Shown here: one piece after another, positions 10,475 through 20,503 of the stretch | Position numbering within the stretch: the stretch's first letter is position 1 | Layout: every line of letters starts with the position of its first letter | Position numbers and translations under genes: made by a program | Origin: Macrotis lagotis | Taxonomy: Eukaryota > Chordata > Mammalia > Peramelemorphia > Peramelidae | Reading direction: 5' to 3' | Length of the DNA: 64,000 nt | Assembly (NCBI RefSeq): GCF_037893015.1 | Contig: NC_133658.1 | Coordinates: forward strand, 144,203,982-144,267,981 | The notes under the pieces: generated by a model | Database searches by the model: none | Told to the model about the DNA's origin: nothing | The model's input: the letters and a program-made list of their open reading frames with translations, nothing else

Positions 10475-10905
10475 TAGTAATCAATCAATCAATCAGCATT
10501 TATTAAGCATCCACTGTGGGCTGGCACTGTGTTAAGTATGGAGGATATAAAAAGAGGCAGAAGAAAGTCTCTACCCTCAAGGAGCTTACCTTCTAATGGA
10601 GAAGCAACATATACATTTGCATATATGTACATATAAGATGGAAGGAAAACTTAAGAAGGGAAGGCACTAGCAGCTATGGAGTCTCATGCAGAAAGAAGAA
10701 TTTGAACTGAGTTTTAAAGAAAGTTAAGTGTTTGAATAAATGAAACAGGAGAGAAAACAATTCAGTGTAGGGGGTCAAGCCAAGGAAATGAAACAAAGAT
10801 GGGAAGTATGCATCTGGACCATAGAATGCAGGAAGGAGAATGATGTGTAAGAAGTCTAGAAGGGTAGGAAGAGGTAAGGTTGTAAAGGGAATTTATATGG
10901 ATAGG
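10475..10905 (-). mobile_element. L2 LINE fragment
   Basis: Reverse orientation: agcatttattaagcatccac, ggcactgtgttaagtatgga, ctaccctcaaggagcttacc, then the further L2 body (gaagggaaggcactagcagc, gaatttgaactgagttttaa, 'gtctagaagggtaggaagag'). Confidence 0.8.
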
Positions 10906-11404
10906 TAGGTAAACTGAGGCTCAGGGATCTTTGTCATACCCTCTCCCAACTGTAGGGGACAATTGTGTATCCTGCTCCTTCCCTCTTAAGTTACTAAGGA
11001 TGAGCCCCCTCCAATAGGCTTGACCTCTGAAGACAGACACCCACAGCTCATCTCTGGCACCTTGCTTATAGCAGCATCTCCATCTTGGTAATTCCTGCCA
11101 GAGCTGCCCCCACCCAAAGGAAAAGCCTTCATAAACTGAAAAGCTCTAGAGAAATGGGAGTTGCTATATTTATCTGTGTTGGTGTTTTCTGTCTTAAACA
11201 CTAAGCTTCTAGTGGGTGTAAGCATTTTTAGTCCAACTTAATTTAACGCAACTCAACTCACCTGAACCCTAAGGACCATCTCACTTTCAGGAGAAAGAAA
11301 ACAAATGACAAGTACAGAAGCTGACAGAAGGGAGGGATGTATTCTAAAAGGACTCCTAGAGTATTTCTGGAGGGCAAGACATATTCATACTCATTTTCAG
11401 TTTC
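10906..11404. other. No recognisable feature
   Basis: Unclassified sequence with moderate GC; no open frame of note. Confidence 0.35.
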
Positions 11405-11575
11405 TCAGGTTTCATTTTCAGTACACTTATTATAGCTGAAATTTATAGAGATATTTACCAAATTCTGTGCAATTGGCAGTGTATGTGTTCTTTTCTCCCA
11501 ACTTATTGAAAAGGAAACTGAGGCTCAGAATGGTCACATTGCTATTACCAAGTCAGGTTTGGTAAGAGGTTTAGA
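11405..11575 (-). mobile_element. MIR-type SINE, antisense
   Basis: ttatagctgaaatttataga followed by aaaaggaaactgaggctcag and a degraded 'gtcacattgctattacca' core. Confidence 0.55.
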
Positions 11576-11664
11576 ACTGAAAAGGATCGCAAATCTTATG
11601 TTGCAAATGAGAAAACAGAGATGGGTCCAGAGAGATTGAGCTAAAGGAAGCTAGAAGGAACCAT

Positions 11665-11842
11665 ACAGTGTTAAGAATTCTGAGTCTTGAGTGAGGACGA
11701 CCTAAGTTCAAATTCTTCCTCACACACTTATTAGCTGAATCTAAGTCACTTAACCTTTTGACTGCCTCAATTTCCTCATTTGTAAAATGGTACCTACCTC
11801 CTAAAGTTGTTTTAAGGATCAAGTAATATAACATTTGGAGAA
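11665..11842 (+). mobile_element. Ther1/MIR SINE
   Basis: Sense MIR: aagttcaaattcttcctcac B box, 'taagtcacttaaccttttga', tcaatttcctcatttgtaaa, 'cctaaagttgttttaaggat'. Confidence 0.8.
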
Positions 11843-11849
11843 TTGTCAT

Positions 11850-12240
11850 TTTTATTATATTGGATCAGCCTACCAATGAGCAACTGATATTTTTCTCCAA
11901 TTGTTTAGATCTGACTTTATTTGTGTGAAAAGTATTCTGTAGTTGTGTTCATATAGTTCTTGAGTTTGTCTTACCAAGTCAACTCTCAAGTATTTCATAT
12001 TGACTACTGTTATTTTAAATGGAATTTCTCTATCTCTTGCTGCTGGGATTTGTTGGTCATATATAAAAATGCAATGATTTATGTGGGTTAATTTTATGTC
12101 TGGCAACTTTGCCAAAGTTTAGATGATTCTCTAGGATTCTCTAAATATCCCATCATATCATCTTCACAAAGCGATAGTTTTGTTTTTTCATTGCCTAATC
12201 TAGGTATCACAAAAGAGTTTGACAGGACCAAAATAACTCA
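11850..12240 (-). mobile_element. L1 ORF2 fragment, end of reverse-transcriptase domain
   Basis: A minus-strand frame of 81 codons (12115 to 11870) aligns with L1 ORF2p just after the RT catalytic box: KITVVNMKYLRVDL corresponds to the IKYLGIQL block and NNWRKI to the KWKNIP block. Immediately upstream, in another frame, the reverse complement of about 12134-12180 reads KLSLCEDDMMGYLENP. This is the FADD catalytic box (motif C) with F and A lost but both aspartates kept. A frameshift separates the pieces. 5' and 3' truncated remnant. Confidence 0.85.
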
Positions 12241-12277
12241 ATAGCATTCAAAGAAACATTTGACTTAGAACACTATA

Positions 12278-12443
12278 TTTTGTATTGTTTTGGTTTTTGG
12301 TTTTGCACTTTATTTTTTCCAGTTAAATGCAAAGATAGTTTTCAACATTCATCCATTTACAAGTTTATGAGTTCTACATTTTTCTACCATCCTCTTCTCC
12401 CTCCCCAATCCCCATGGTGGTAAATAATCTGGTACAGGTACAA
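12278..12443 (-). mobile_element. 5'-truncated L1 3' end with 12-bp TSD
   Basis: Antisense marsupial L1 3' end: ccagttaaatgcaaagatag, ttttcaacattcatccattt, gtttatgagttctacatttt, ctccctccccaatcccc. Flanked by perfect copies of tagaacactata at 12266-12277 and 12444-12455. Only 166 bp were copied. Confidence 0.9.
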
Positions 12444-12616
12444 TAGAACACTATACTGTCTAGGAAGGGAAAGGACAAATATAACTTAGAAAAACTTAAG
12501 ATATGAAGGGTGGAAACAATCTCAATTAACTAAAAATTCAAGTATTCAGATTAATTAAGTTTTTATTGTGTCTGACACTTAGCTCAACCTGGCACCCAAA
12601 TGATATTGATGTTCTT

Positions 12617-12783
12617 TTTTTTCTTTTTTTTGTTTGTTTAGGTTTTTGCAAGGCAAATAGGGTTAAGTGGCTTGGCCAAAGCCACACAGCTAGGTAATTA
12701 TTAAGTGTCTGAGGTCGGATTTGAACTCAGGGATTCCTGACTCCAGGGCAGGTGCTCTATCCACTGCCCCACCTAGCTGCCCC
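12617..12783 (-). mobile_element. tRNA-derived SINE (WSINE1-like) with TSD
   Basis: Antisense copy with ggtttttgcaaggcaaatag, gctaggtaattattaagtgt, a gatttgaactc B box and a ccacctagctgcccc head. Flanked by gatattgatgttctt (12602-12616) and gatgttgctgttctt (12784-12798), 13 of 15 identical. Its T-rich tail is about 38 bases and interrupted. Confidence 0.92.
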
Positions 12784-13139
12784 GATGTTGCTGTTCTTAA
12801 TGATAATAAGAGATGAAAGAGGAAAGGGAGGAAAGGAAATAGGAGAGGGAAGAAGAAAAAAACAGAAGAAAGAAATGAAGATAGGTGAATAAGGAGATGT
12901 ATGAGAAGAAAGAGAAAAAGAGAAGAAAAATGGTGAAGTACTTAGTGGTGACTCAAAGAACCAGCTGATACTTTGGGAGAAAAATGTTCACTTCGTGAGC
13001 AATTGAGGATTCTAACATCTACAGAAGTTCTTCTATACTTTAGCATTTGGGGAAATTTAATGAAAATCAAGCCAGAGATTCCTTCTTGTCAGCATATCTT
13101 GCAAAAGATTTGGTGAAAAAGGAACCTAAAACTGCTGAC

Positions 13140-13201
13140 AGTCAGTCAATAAAAATTTATTAAGTTCTCACTATGAACCAATCATCTGGGTTAAGCTCTG
13201 A

Positions 13202-13259
<58 letters not shown>

Positions 13260-13345
13260 CAGTCCCTGTGCTCGAGAACACCCAAAAGGAAGTTGGAAAG
13301 ATGGGGAGAGGAGGAGGTACCTAGAGCAGGGGCATGATGGAGTGG
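13140..13345 (-). mobile_element. L2 fragment interrupted by (AT)n
   Basis: Antisense L2 3' end: 'cagtcaataaaaatttattaag', 'gggttaagctctgaggata', then the microsatellite, then 'acagtccctgtgctcgaga' where L2 has 'cagtccctgccctcaagga'. Confidence 0.75.
13204..13258. repeat. (AT)n microsatellite
   Basis: Uninterrupted alternating AT of about 55 bases, grown inside an L2 copy at its ggatacaaa position. Confidence 0.97.
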
Positions 13346-13679
13346 AGAAGTTTTCTGAAATCCAAAAAATGGTAGAGTTAGAAGAAAACAAATACTCTGG
13401 GCTACCTTGGGATTTCCTTTATCTGTGCTTTGCCACTTTTCTTCCCTCTCTCCTCCCTTTACCTAACATAGAAAATCCTACAGTGGTAGAGTCATCATTG
13501 CCAGGAGTTCTTTACCCTTACATCCCTGCCTTCCACCAGGCCCAAACTCAACAGATGCTGACCCACCCATGATAGCCTCATCACCAGTTGCCCCAGCCCT
13601 ATTGCTACCACAACTAAACAGGAAGCTGAAATCTGAATAGATAGACATTAGACAGATTGATGATAATTAATAATTTATT

Positions 13680-13860
13680 AAATGTTTAAATCTTATCTCA
13701 GATATATATTACCTATGTGACTCTGGGTAAATCATTTATCCTTATTCTGCCTCAGTTTCCTCAACTGTAAAATGGGGATAATATAATGCTTATGTCCCAA
13801 GATTGTTGTGAGGATCAAATGAGATAATATTTATATTTATAGCAGAAACCTGACATATGA
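13680..13860 (+). mobile_element. Ther1/MIR SINE
   Basis: Well preserved sense core: tgcctcagtttcctcaactg, taaaatggggataatataat, gattgttgtgaggatcaaat, gagataatatttatat. Confidence 0.85.
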
Positions 13861-14165
13861 TAGGCATTTATTAAATATTTGTTTTCTTCCTATTATGTAT
13901 CATACACTAAGCTTAGCTCTAGAGACATAAATACAAATAACACAAAGTTCCAAGAACTTATATTTTAATGGGGGAAGAAGAGGTACCCAAGCAGGAGCCA
14001 AGTGGCTGATGAAGAGAGCTCTGGAAAGTGAATCAAGTTTAAAATAAAGCAAATGGGTCCAGGATACCTCTCAAAATGATGGTAGAAGATAGAGAAGGAA
14101 TTCAGCTCAGAGGGGTAAGAAGACAGAGAGTGAGAGGTCCAGAAATAAATCAGCTAGTAATGTCC
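13861..14165 (-). mobile_element. L2 fragment
   Basis: aggcatttattaaatatttg, cactaagcttagctctagag, 'ttccaagaacttatattttaa' as in antisense L2, then a degraded L2 body. Confidence 0.6.
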
Positions 14166-14427
14166 CTCAGAAGTATATTTCTTTATACCAGATCTCATAC
14201 TAAAGTGTGGCAAATGGATAAGTTCAGAAAACCTCTTGTATACTCCTAAAGAAACCTGGGATCCTTAGCTATGAATATCGGTTCTATAGCTTTAATTCAG
14301 CAGCACTAGGACAGCTATAATTAATAATAAAAATATCATTACTATAGTGATTTTAAAACATCATCTCTTTTGATCTTGGGAATACCACTTGACTAATGGA
14401 AAAAATGCTGAATTAGGAGTCAGAGAT

Positions 14428-14640
14428 TGTTGTTGTTTGGTCGTGTCTGACTCTTCATGACCTCATTTGGGGTTATCTTGGCAAAAACACTGGAGTGGTT
14501 TGTCATTTCCTTCTCCAGATCATTTTACAAAGGAAATTGAGGCAATTGGGGGTTAAATGACGCCCTATGTCTCACAGCTAGTAAGTGAACCTGAATTCAA
14601 ATCCTGATTCTTCTATTCTATTCATTTACCTCCCCAGCCC
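14428..14640 (-). mobile_element. MAR1-like SINE
   Basis: ttgttgttgtttggtcgtgt, tgacctcatttggggttatc, ggagtggtttgtcatttcct, then a tctcacagctagtaagtgaa core. The tRNA head is lost. Confidence 0.88.
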
Positions 14641-14719
14641 TCAGTTAACAACATCTAAGGAATAAATAAAGGATTTAGACTACATTTAGCCATTTAATAT
14701 TTAAAGCCCTAGCTTTAAA

Positions 14720-14935
14720 TCTACAATTATTTGAAAAATGTTTAAGTTGTTTGATTCTTATCTTCATTTAACAGTTGAAATAATTAAAGCTCAGAAAGAT
14801 TAAAATTATCACACAGCTGGCTAGCTAAGTAGAAGAGCAGAGATGAGATACAGAGATTCTAATTCCAAACCCAGTGCTACTTCTATTTTACTATGTTACT
14901 CCTCTCTTCCCTTAATATTTCTGAATAAAGTTATT
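14720..14935 (-). mobile_element. MIR-type SINE, antisense
   Basis: 'ttatcttcatttaacagttg', 'agctcagaaagattaaaatt', atcacacagctggctagc, agagattctaattccaaacc. Confidence 0.55.
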
Positions 14936-15029
14936 TTTATAAATATATATACATATATTTATTATATGTGTGTTTCCTTTGTACTGTGCTCTATGAAGAA
15001 GAAAAAGGAGGAGAAAAAAAGAAAGAGTT

Positions 15030-15744
15030 AAAATTGAAAAAGAAGTTGTATAAAGGAAGAAGAGGAGGATGACAAAAAATGGAGAAATATCTTGCTTGTC
15101 ATGGTCCCATGTAAATAATTCTCTTTGTCCTGAGAGTGTTTTGTGTTTTGTTTTTATTTATTTTTGCTCAAGATGATGAATGGGGTTTGGGCACGTTCAA
15201 TCCTCTCCAAGAGCACAGATCCACATTGTGGACTCTACTATCTTGTGCTGCATTATCTCTGAAAAAGTGGTTTTACTTTAATGTCTTAAGACCCTCAATA
15301 GAATTTTGGTCTTCAACCCAACACCATGGGGAATGAACCCTTGTGCCAAAATCTAGACCAATTTTCTTTCCCTGAAAGTGCCTTTGTCAAAAAAAAAACT
15401 TCCTTACCTCATAAGAGCTCTCCCATATTTTATTCAATATAGGAACTTCCAGGAATTCTATCCTTTGGTCTTGTAAAATGAGCTGTGAGAAAATACATTT
15501 CTCCATCCTTGGCAAATAGACTAGAAAACTTTAGAATGTAAGAAACTTCTAGTACCCAGTCACCCCCATGGGTATCCAAAACTTTTTACTAGTTATTTTC
15601 CCCATATTTTCTAATTAGAAAAGAGCAATCATAGGAGCAGACAAATCCCATTTCAACTCAACTAATAGGTGAATGAATATTGGGGCACTCTACATTTTGG
15701 ATTTGCCAATAGTCTTCTGCAATCAGCCAGGGCAATGAGAATAA
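15030..15744. other. No recognisable feature
   Basis: Unclassified. A 66-codon frame around 15136-15336 shows nothing recognisable. Confidence 0.35.
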
Positions 15745-16265
15745 TTTTGTCATAGAGGCATTTCTGTTAGAAGGGATTTTAGAGTCTATCTTGTCCAATT
15801 TATTTCCCCTCAAAGAATTTAATAGGCATAATGTCTCTGTCTTTATCAAAGTTATTATATAAAATGGTAAATCAAACAATCAGTGGTCCCTGTGCACTCA
15901 GCTAGAGATCTCCTTCCAAGATTCCCTCAAATCATTAATGACTACTTCTTAGTTCAGCCATTCAAACTCTTCAAAATCCATCTCATCATATAATCACTTA
16001 ATCTCTATCTCATCAACTTTTTCATATGATTAGTATATAAGACAAATGTTCATTCAGGCTTTGCTTGAAGATTTGCAGTTATAATAATTCAAAGGAAGCT
16101 CATTTCACCTTTGGACAGATCTTTGGAAGGTCTTATTCAGAACGGACATCTGCTTCCCTATCATGTTCCTAAATCCTATGGTAAGGACTTGGGAACAAGT
16201 ATTATAGGTCTAATCTTTCTTCAAATATCTGAAAATCAATGCCTCCTCTGCCCATCCACCCACCA
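15745..16265 (-). mobile_element. CR1/L3-type LINE 3' region
   Basis: Antisense CR1 order: gttagaagggattttagagt, 'caggctttgcttgaagattt', 'aaaggaagctcatttcacct', then a 'tctgaaaatcaatgcctcc' stretch. Middle part eroded. Confidence 0.6.
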
Positions 16266-16429
16266 ACATATACAACCCAGACACTGAATCATAGAATACA
16301 AAATGGGAGCAACCTAAGAGGCCATTTAGTCTAAGCTGTACTTGAACAAGTATATTCTACTACTAATCTGACAAATGGCCATGTAGCCCTTGATTAAAGA
16401 TTATCAGCTGGGGACAACTCCTATCAGTG

Positions 16430-16610
16430 GCAGGATGCACAGTACAATGTAAAGAGTAATGACTCGGGAGTCAGAGGACCTGTTTACTACTTGTGTGACT
16501 ATGGGCAAGTCATAACATCCCTGAAACTCAGTTTCCTCAATTTAAAATGAGAAAGTGGACCTGATGACTTCCAAAGATGATTCTAACTTTATGATCTTAA
16601 TGCCATTTTA
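16430..16610 (+). mobile_element. MIR3-like SINE
   Basis: atgactcgggagtcagagga, 'gactatgggcaagtcataac', aactcagtttcctcaattta, ending in a gatgattctaactttatgat tail. Confidence 0.7.
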
Positions 16611-16737
16611 ACTACTTTGGGATAGCTCAAATTTTAGGAAATTTCCTTCTATCATATCTAAATCTTTCTATATCTTATTCCTAGCACTATCTCTGGAGCC
16701 AAGAAGAATAAATATAATTACTCTTCAAAAAGGTTTT

Positions 16738-16958
16738 TATTATTGTTCAGTTGTATTCAAATCTTCGTGAGCCCAGTTGGGGGATTCACCATTTTCTTCT
16801 CCAGCTAATTTTATAGAGGAGGAAACTGAGGCAAACAAAGTTAAATGATTTGCCCAGGATCACACAGATAGCATGTGTCTGAGGTCATATTTGAACTCAG
16901 ATCTTCCTGACTCTAGGCCCGGTGCACCATCTGCTGCACCATCTGACAGCCCTTCAAA
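16738..16958 (-). mobile_element. MAR1-like SINE
   Basis: 'attattgttcagttgtattc', 'ccattttcttctccagctaa', gaggaaactgaggcaaacaa, gatcacacagatagcatgtg, tttgaactcagatcttcctg and a degraded head. Confidence 0.88.
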
Positions 16959-17071
16959 TAGTAAGCATGTTTCCTTGTCCCCCTGTTGCAAATTTTTTTT
17001 TCCCCTTAAAACTTCCAGGTCTTTTTCAGACATACTGTTATCTAATCATGCCTCACCTAGAGGTAGCTAGG

Positions 17072-17285
17072 TAGTGTAATAGATAAAACCATAGAGTCTG
17101 GCCTTAGAGTCAATAAGATTTGAGTACAAATCTAGTCTTAAGCACTTCCTAGCTCTGTGACCTGGGTAAATTTCTTAACCTCTATCTGCTTCATTATCCC
17201 CAACTGTAAAATGGGGATAATAAGTGTTTACTCACTACTTAACCCAATGTACCTAGTAGGTACTTAATCAATGATTATTCCCTTC
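17072..17285 (+). mobile_element. Ther1/MIR SINE
   Basis: ggtagctaggtagtgtaata head, 'gagtacaaatctagtcttaa', 'cccaactgtaaaatggggat', and 'gtaggtacttaatcaatga' at the 3' end. Confidence 0.75.
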
Positions 17286-17579
17286 CTTTCCCTCTATCTT
17301 TTATTTGCAAAGTATCTCAGATTTCTTTTGATTCCGAATAGAGGCTTTCCATCTATCCTTATTACATTTATTCTTATTGGATTTGACACAGCGTTCTAGC
17401 TTGTCAAATTATTTTTGAATTTTTACTATTACATATTTTGTTAGCTAATCCTCCCAGCTTCAAATCATATCTAAATTTATATTTGATGGCTGCTTCCTGT
17501 CTTTATCCAAGCTCTTGACAGCCTCCAGTCCTTTCTCTAGATTTTCTGTCCCTTAAGTCCAGGTCAGCCACAGAGGGTG

Positions 17580-17750
17580 ATGGAATTACAGATCATATAT
17601 AGTTGGAAGGTTCCTGAACAGGAACTAAGGTCCATAGAGGTTAAGTGACTTTTTCAGAGTCAGCTGGCTAAGTGACTGAGATGGACTTTGAACCCTCATC
17701 TTTCTAAATCTAACTCTAGAATGCAATCCACTAAATCAAATTGCCTCATA
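17580..17750 (-). mobile_element. MIR3-like SINE, antisense
   Basis: ggaattacagatcatatata, 'gtccatagaggttaagtgac', 'gactttgaaccctcatcttt', aatccactaaatcaaattgc. Confidence 0.5.
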
Positions 17751-18684
17751 TGTACACATGTAGTAGGTAGTCACCTATGCAATTCTGAGGGGGGGGTCAT
17801 AACAGTTGAACATATTCATCTGATATCCTGCCTAAATGTTACCTAAACACAGAATATCCCAAACATCCAGTGCAGTTCCAAACAAAGTTTAATTTTGGCA
17901 TAAGGATCTGATTCAGGGTTTTTGAAGGCTCCCCCTAATGTACCACTAATTCTAACATGTCCTACTGAACTGTGAAGACCAGTCCATTTCTAGATTGAGG
18001 AGACTCTTCACCATAGGTTAATATATGTTTTTTGCCCAAAGCAAATCTCTATGAAGTTGTAGAATGTTGTAACTGATCTGTGATCAATAGAGCACTAATA
18101 CAAAATCTAAGCTCTTTGAATTAGTCAAAGCCAGCCTATTAAGAGTCTTCTTTTTACATTTTAAATAACCAGATTACAATGCTGTCACCTGGGACAATAA
18201 GTTCATCCTCTAACTAGTAAAGCATAAGGAAGGGATTCTTCCCTGATCAAATTTCCTGTTTCTCTAAGATGCCATAAAACACTAATTTTACATATAATAC
18301 TCACTTTCAAAAAGATACCCAGTTGTTGTAGATCAGTTAATAAATTTATTGAGAATGAATTCTTCATAGGTAGCTGAAGTCTGCATTAGGAAAGTATGAA
18401 AGGCAATTGGAAGGAAGCTAGAGTCAGAACAATTTCCTGCAAGCTTCCTGGATTTTCTCTCTCCACGAGACCATATACCCTCCTGGAGCTCTCAAATGAA
18501 TTTTCCCCCAGAGGAGAGCAGAAAAGCTGTTCTGTTTCCTACCAACTGAAAGTAAGATGGAGGAATCAGGTATGTATATTGGTAGCTCTTAAAAACTGTT
18601 CCTGGAATATCCCATTTCTCATTTTCTTAAAATGTTCCCTGTGACACAAAAGTTTAAAACATTAAATAATTGTTCTTAAAATCA
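17751..18684. other. No recognisable feature
   Basis: AT-rich, unclassified. The 82-codon frame at 18396-18644 has no recognisable domain and no supporting signals. Confidence 0.35.
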
Positions 18685-18922
18685 GTTAAGTAGCATAATG
18701 GCTAGAGTACTGGATAAAGAGTAAGGAGTGAATTTGAATTTGAATACTGCCCTAGATACTTGCTTTAATCACTCTCAGCCTCAATTTCCAGAACTGTAAA
18801 ATGGAGGTGCTTAATAATATTATCTATCTCCCAGTATTTTGGGGAGGATCAAATGAGATAATGTAGGCCAAGTAATTTATAAACTTTAGAGCATTTTATA
18901 AATGTTAACTGTTATTATACAA
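18685..18922 (+). mobile_element. Ther1/MIR SINE, near full length
   Basis: agttaagtagcataatggct head, 'gaatttgaatactgccctag', 'ctcaatttccagaactgtaa', 'gaggatcaaatgagataatg', and L2-type tail 'gcattttataaatgttaact'. Confidence 0.82.
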
Positions 18923-19544
18923 CAAGTTTCATTTAAATTCCCAACATCTTCATCAACAACCTACAAATATGGGAAAGTCCATCTCATCCTTAAACATCTG
19001 TTATTTCTGAAAAGCTAGAAAAAATAGTACCCAGGAAGGAAAATAAAGCATGGTGAGAATCAGATTAAAATGAATAAAGACTCAAGGCTCTTCACCATCC
19101 CAAGTAATACTAGAATCTTCAGTTAAAAAAGCTTCAGTTCAACAAACTTGCCATTTTTTCTCTCCATCAGTTTCCAAATCTTAATGTGGAATGACCACTT
19201 AGTGAAGAAAATTTAATTTCTGCTGCTCATCTGCCTGTGGCTTCTGCAACAGAAACTGCCCCCAAAGGAAATTTCATGCCACTTATAACTGTTGACAGTG
19301 ATATACTGTCTGCAGGCAGTGAACCAGAGCTCTGATAATTGGCCTAGAAGCTCAGCACTAGGAGAGACGGTGAGGGCCAGCTAGTTTATCCCCTCAACCC
19401 AGTGCTGGAATTCTCTCTCCACTTTGCTTGTTAGTGTTATCTGGTTTCTTTCTGAGATCTTTCAGAGATGGGGATTTGACTGCTTTATAGTGTAAACTGG
19501 ACAAGTCTAATGATGAGGATGGTGTTAAATTAAAAGCCAACACC
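18923..19544. other. No recognisable feature
   Basis: Unclassified sequence, no long frame. Confidence 0.35.
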
Positions 19545-19675
19545 TATATAACCTATATTCGATTTCTTATCATCTCAGGGAGAGGGGAGCGGAGGGAGAG
19601 AAGAAGGGATAGGATTTGGAATTCAAAACTTTAATGTCAAACTTTAACAAAATCTTAAAAGATAAAAAATTATTA
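19545..19675 (+). mobile_element. L1 3' end fragment
   Basis: Sense marsupial L1 3' end: tataacctatattcgatttc, 'gggagaggggagcggaggga' G-rich block, ggaattcaaaactttaatgt. Confidence 0.7.
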
Positions 19676-19754
19676 GTATCTTAGATTTATATAGAACTTT
19701 ATGGCTACAAAGTGCTTTCATGAAGATAGTTAAAACAAAAAAACTCAAAGTTCA

Positions 19755-20075
19755 ATTAAAAACCATTTATTAAATGCTTGCTATGGGTCAGGCCCAATTT
19801 ATGTGCTGGAACTCACAATCTAATGCAGGGGAAATGGAAATAACTAACTCCATATAAGATATATACAGAGTAGATGGAAGACAATCTCCAAGGGGAAGGT
19901 TCCATCAGGAAACGTCTTCCTTAGAAGGTAGAATTTGAGGTGAGACTTTGGGGGTACCAGGGAAAGTCTCTTATAGAAAGTGAGATTTGAGCTGAAATTG
20001 GAAGGAAACTGAAAAAAACAAGGGGCAGAGTTGAGAAGAGTGTTTCCCAGCAATGTAATAGAAGATAATTGCACA
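19755..20075 (-). mobile_element. L2 fragment
   Basis: 'aaccatttattaaatgcttg', 'gtgctggaactcacaatcta', then two imperfect passes of gaaggtagaatttgaggtga / gaaagtgagatttgagctga, followed by ggggcagagttgagaagagt. Confidence 0.65.
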
Positions 20076-20079
20076 ATGA

Positions 20080-20488
20080 GAAATGATCAAAGAGTCAGAT
20101 TCAAGTAGGAATTGTATGAACTGATGCAGAATGAAGAGAGCAGAATCAGGAGAACTCCTTCTGCAATCACTCCAACAGTGGAAAGGAAAACATCTGGGGT
20201 AGATGTAAACAAGCTCTTTAGAACAATTAATCACACTTCAAAAGACTGATGAGGAAGCAAACTTCCGATTTCCTGCAAACAGATAATGGACTAGAAGGAC
20301 AGACTAAGACAAACATTTTTCACACACAAGTTATGTATGAATTTGTTTTTCATGGCTATAGTTATTTGTTACAAGGGAGAGTTTTTTCCTCGAGGTGGAA
20401 GAAGCACAATTGGAGAGGAGGAACTGAAAGAGGTGATAGCAATAATAAAATAAGAAGTAAAGAAAGAAAAGGATGTCAATAAATCATT
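20080..20488 (+). mobile_element. L1-type 3' UTR fragment
   Basis: tatgaactgatgcagaatga, 'agagcagaatcaggagaact', then 'acttccgatttcctgcaaac' and a degraded end. It was already in place when HAL1 inserted next to it. Confidence 0.6.
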
Positions 20489-20503
20489 AAATATGAACAA
20501 GGA
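20489..20503 (+). repeat. HAL1 target-site duplication, left copy
   Basis: aaatatgaacaagga, identical to 23546-23560. The junction ttaaat (nick as 5'-ATTT/AA on the bottom strand) fits L1 endonuclease preference. Confidence 0.9.

Larger units (their letters stand above)
16285..17540 (-). mobile_element. CR1/L3-type LINE, split by three SINEs
   Basis: Starts with gaatcatagaatacaaaatg at 16287, resumes at 16620-16705 (aaatttccttctatcatatc) and again at 17320-17540 (gacacagcgttctagcttgt, tcctcccagcttcaaatc). Interrupted by MIR at 16430, MAR1 at 16738 and MIR at 17072. Confidence 0.6.
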
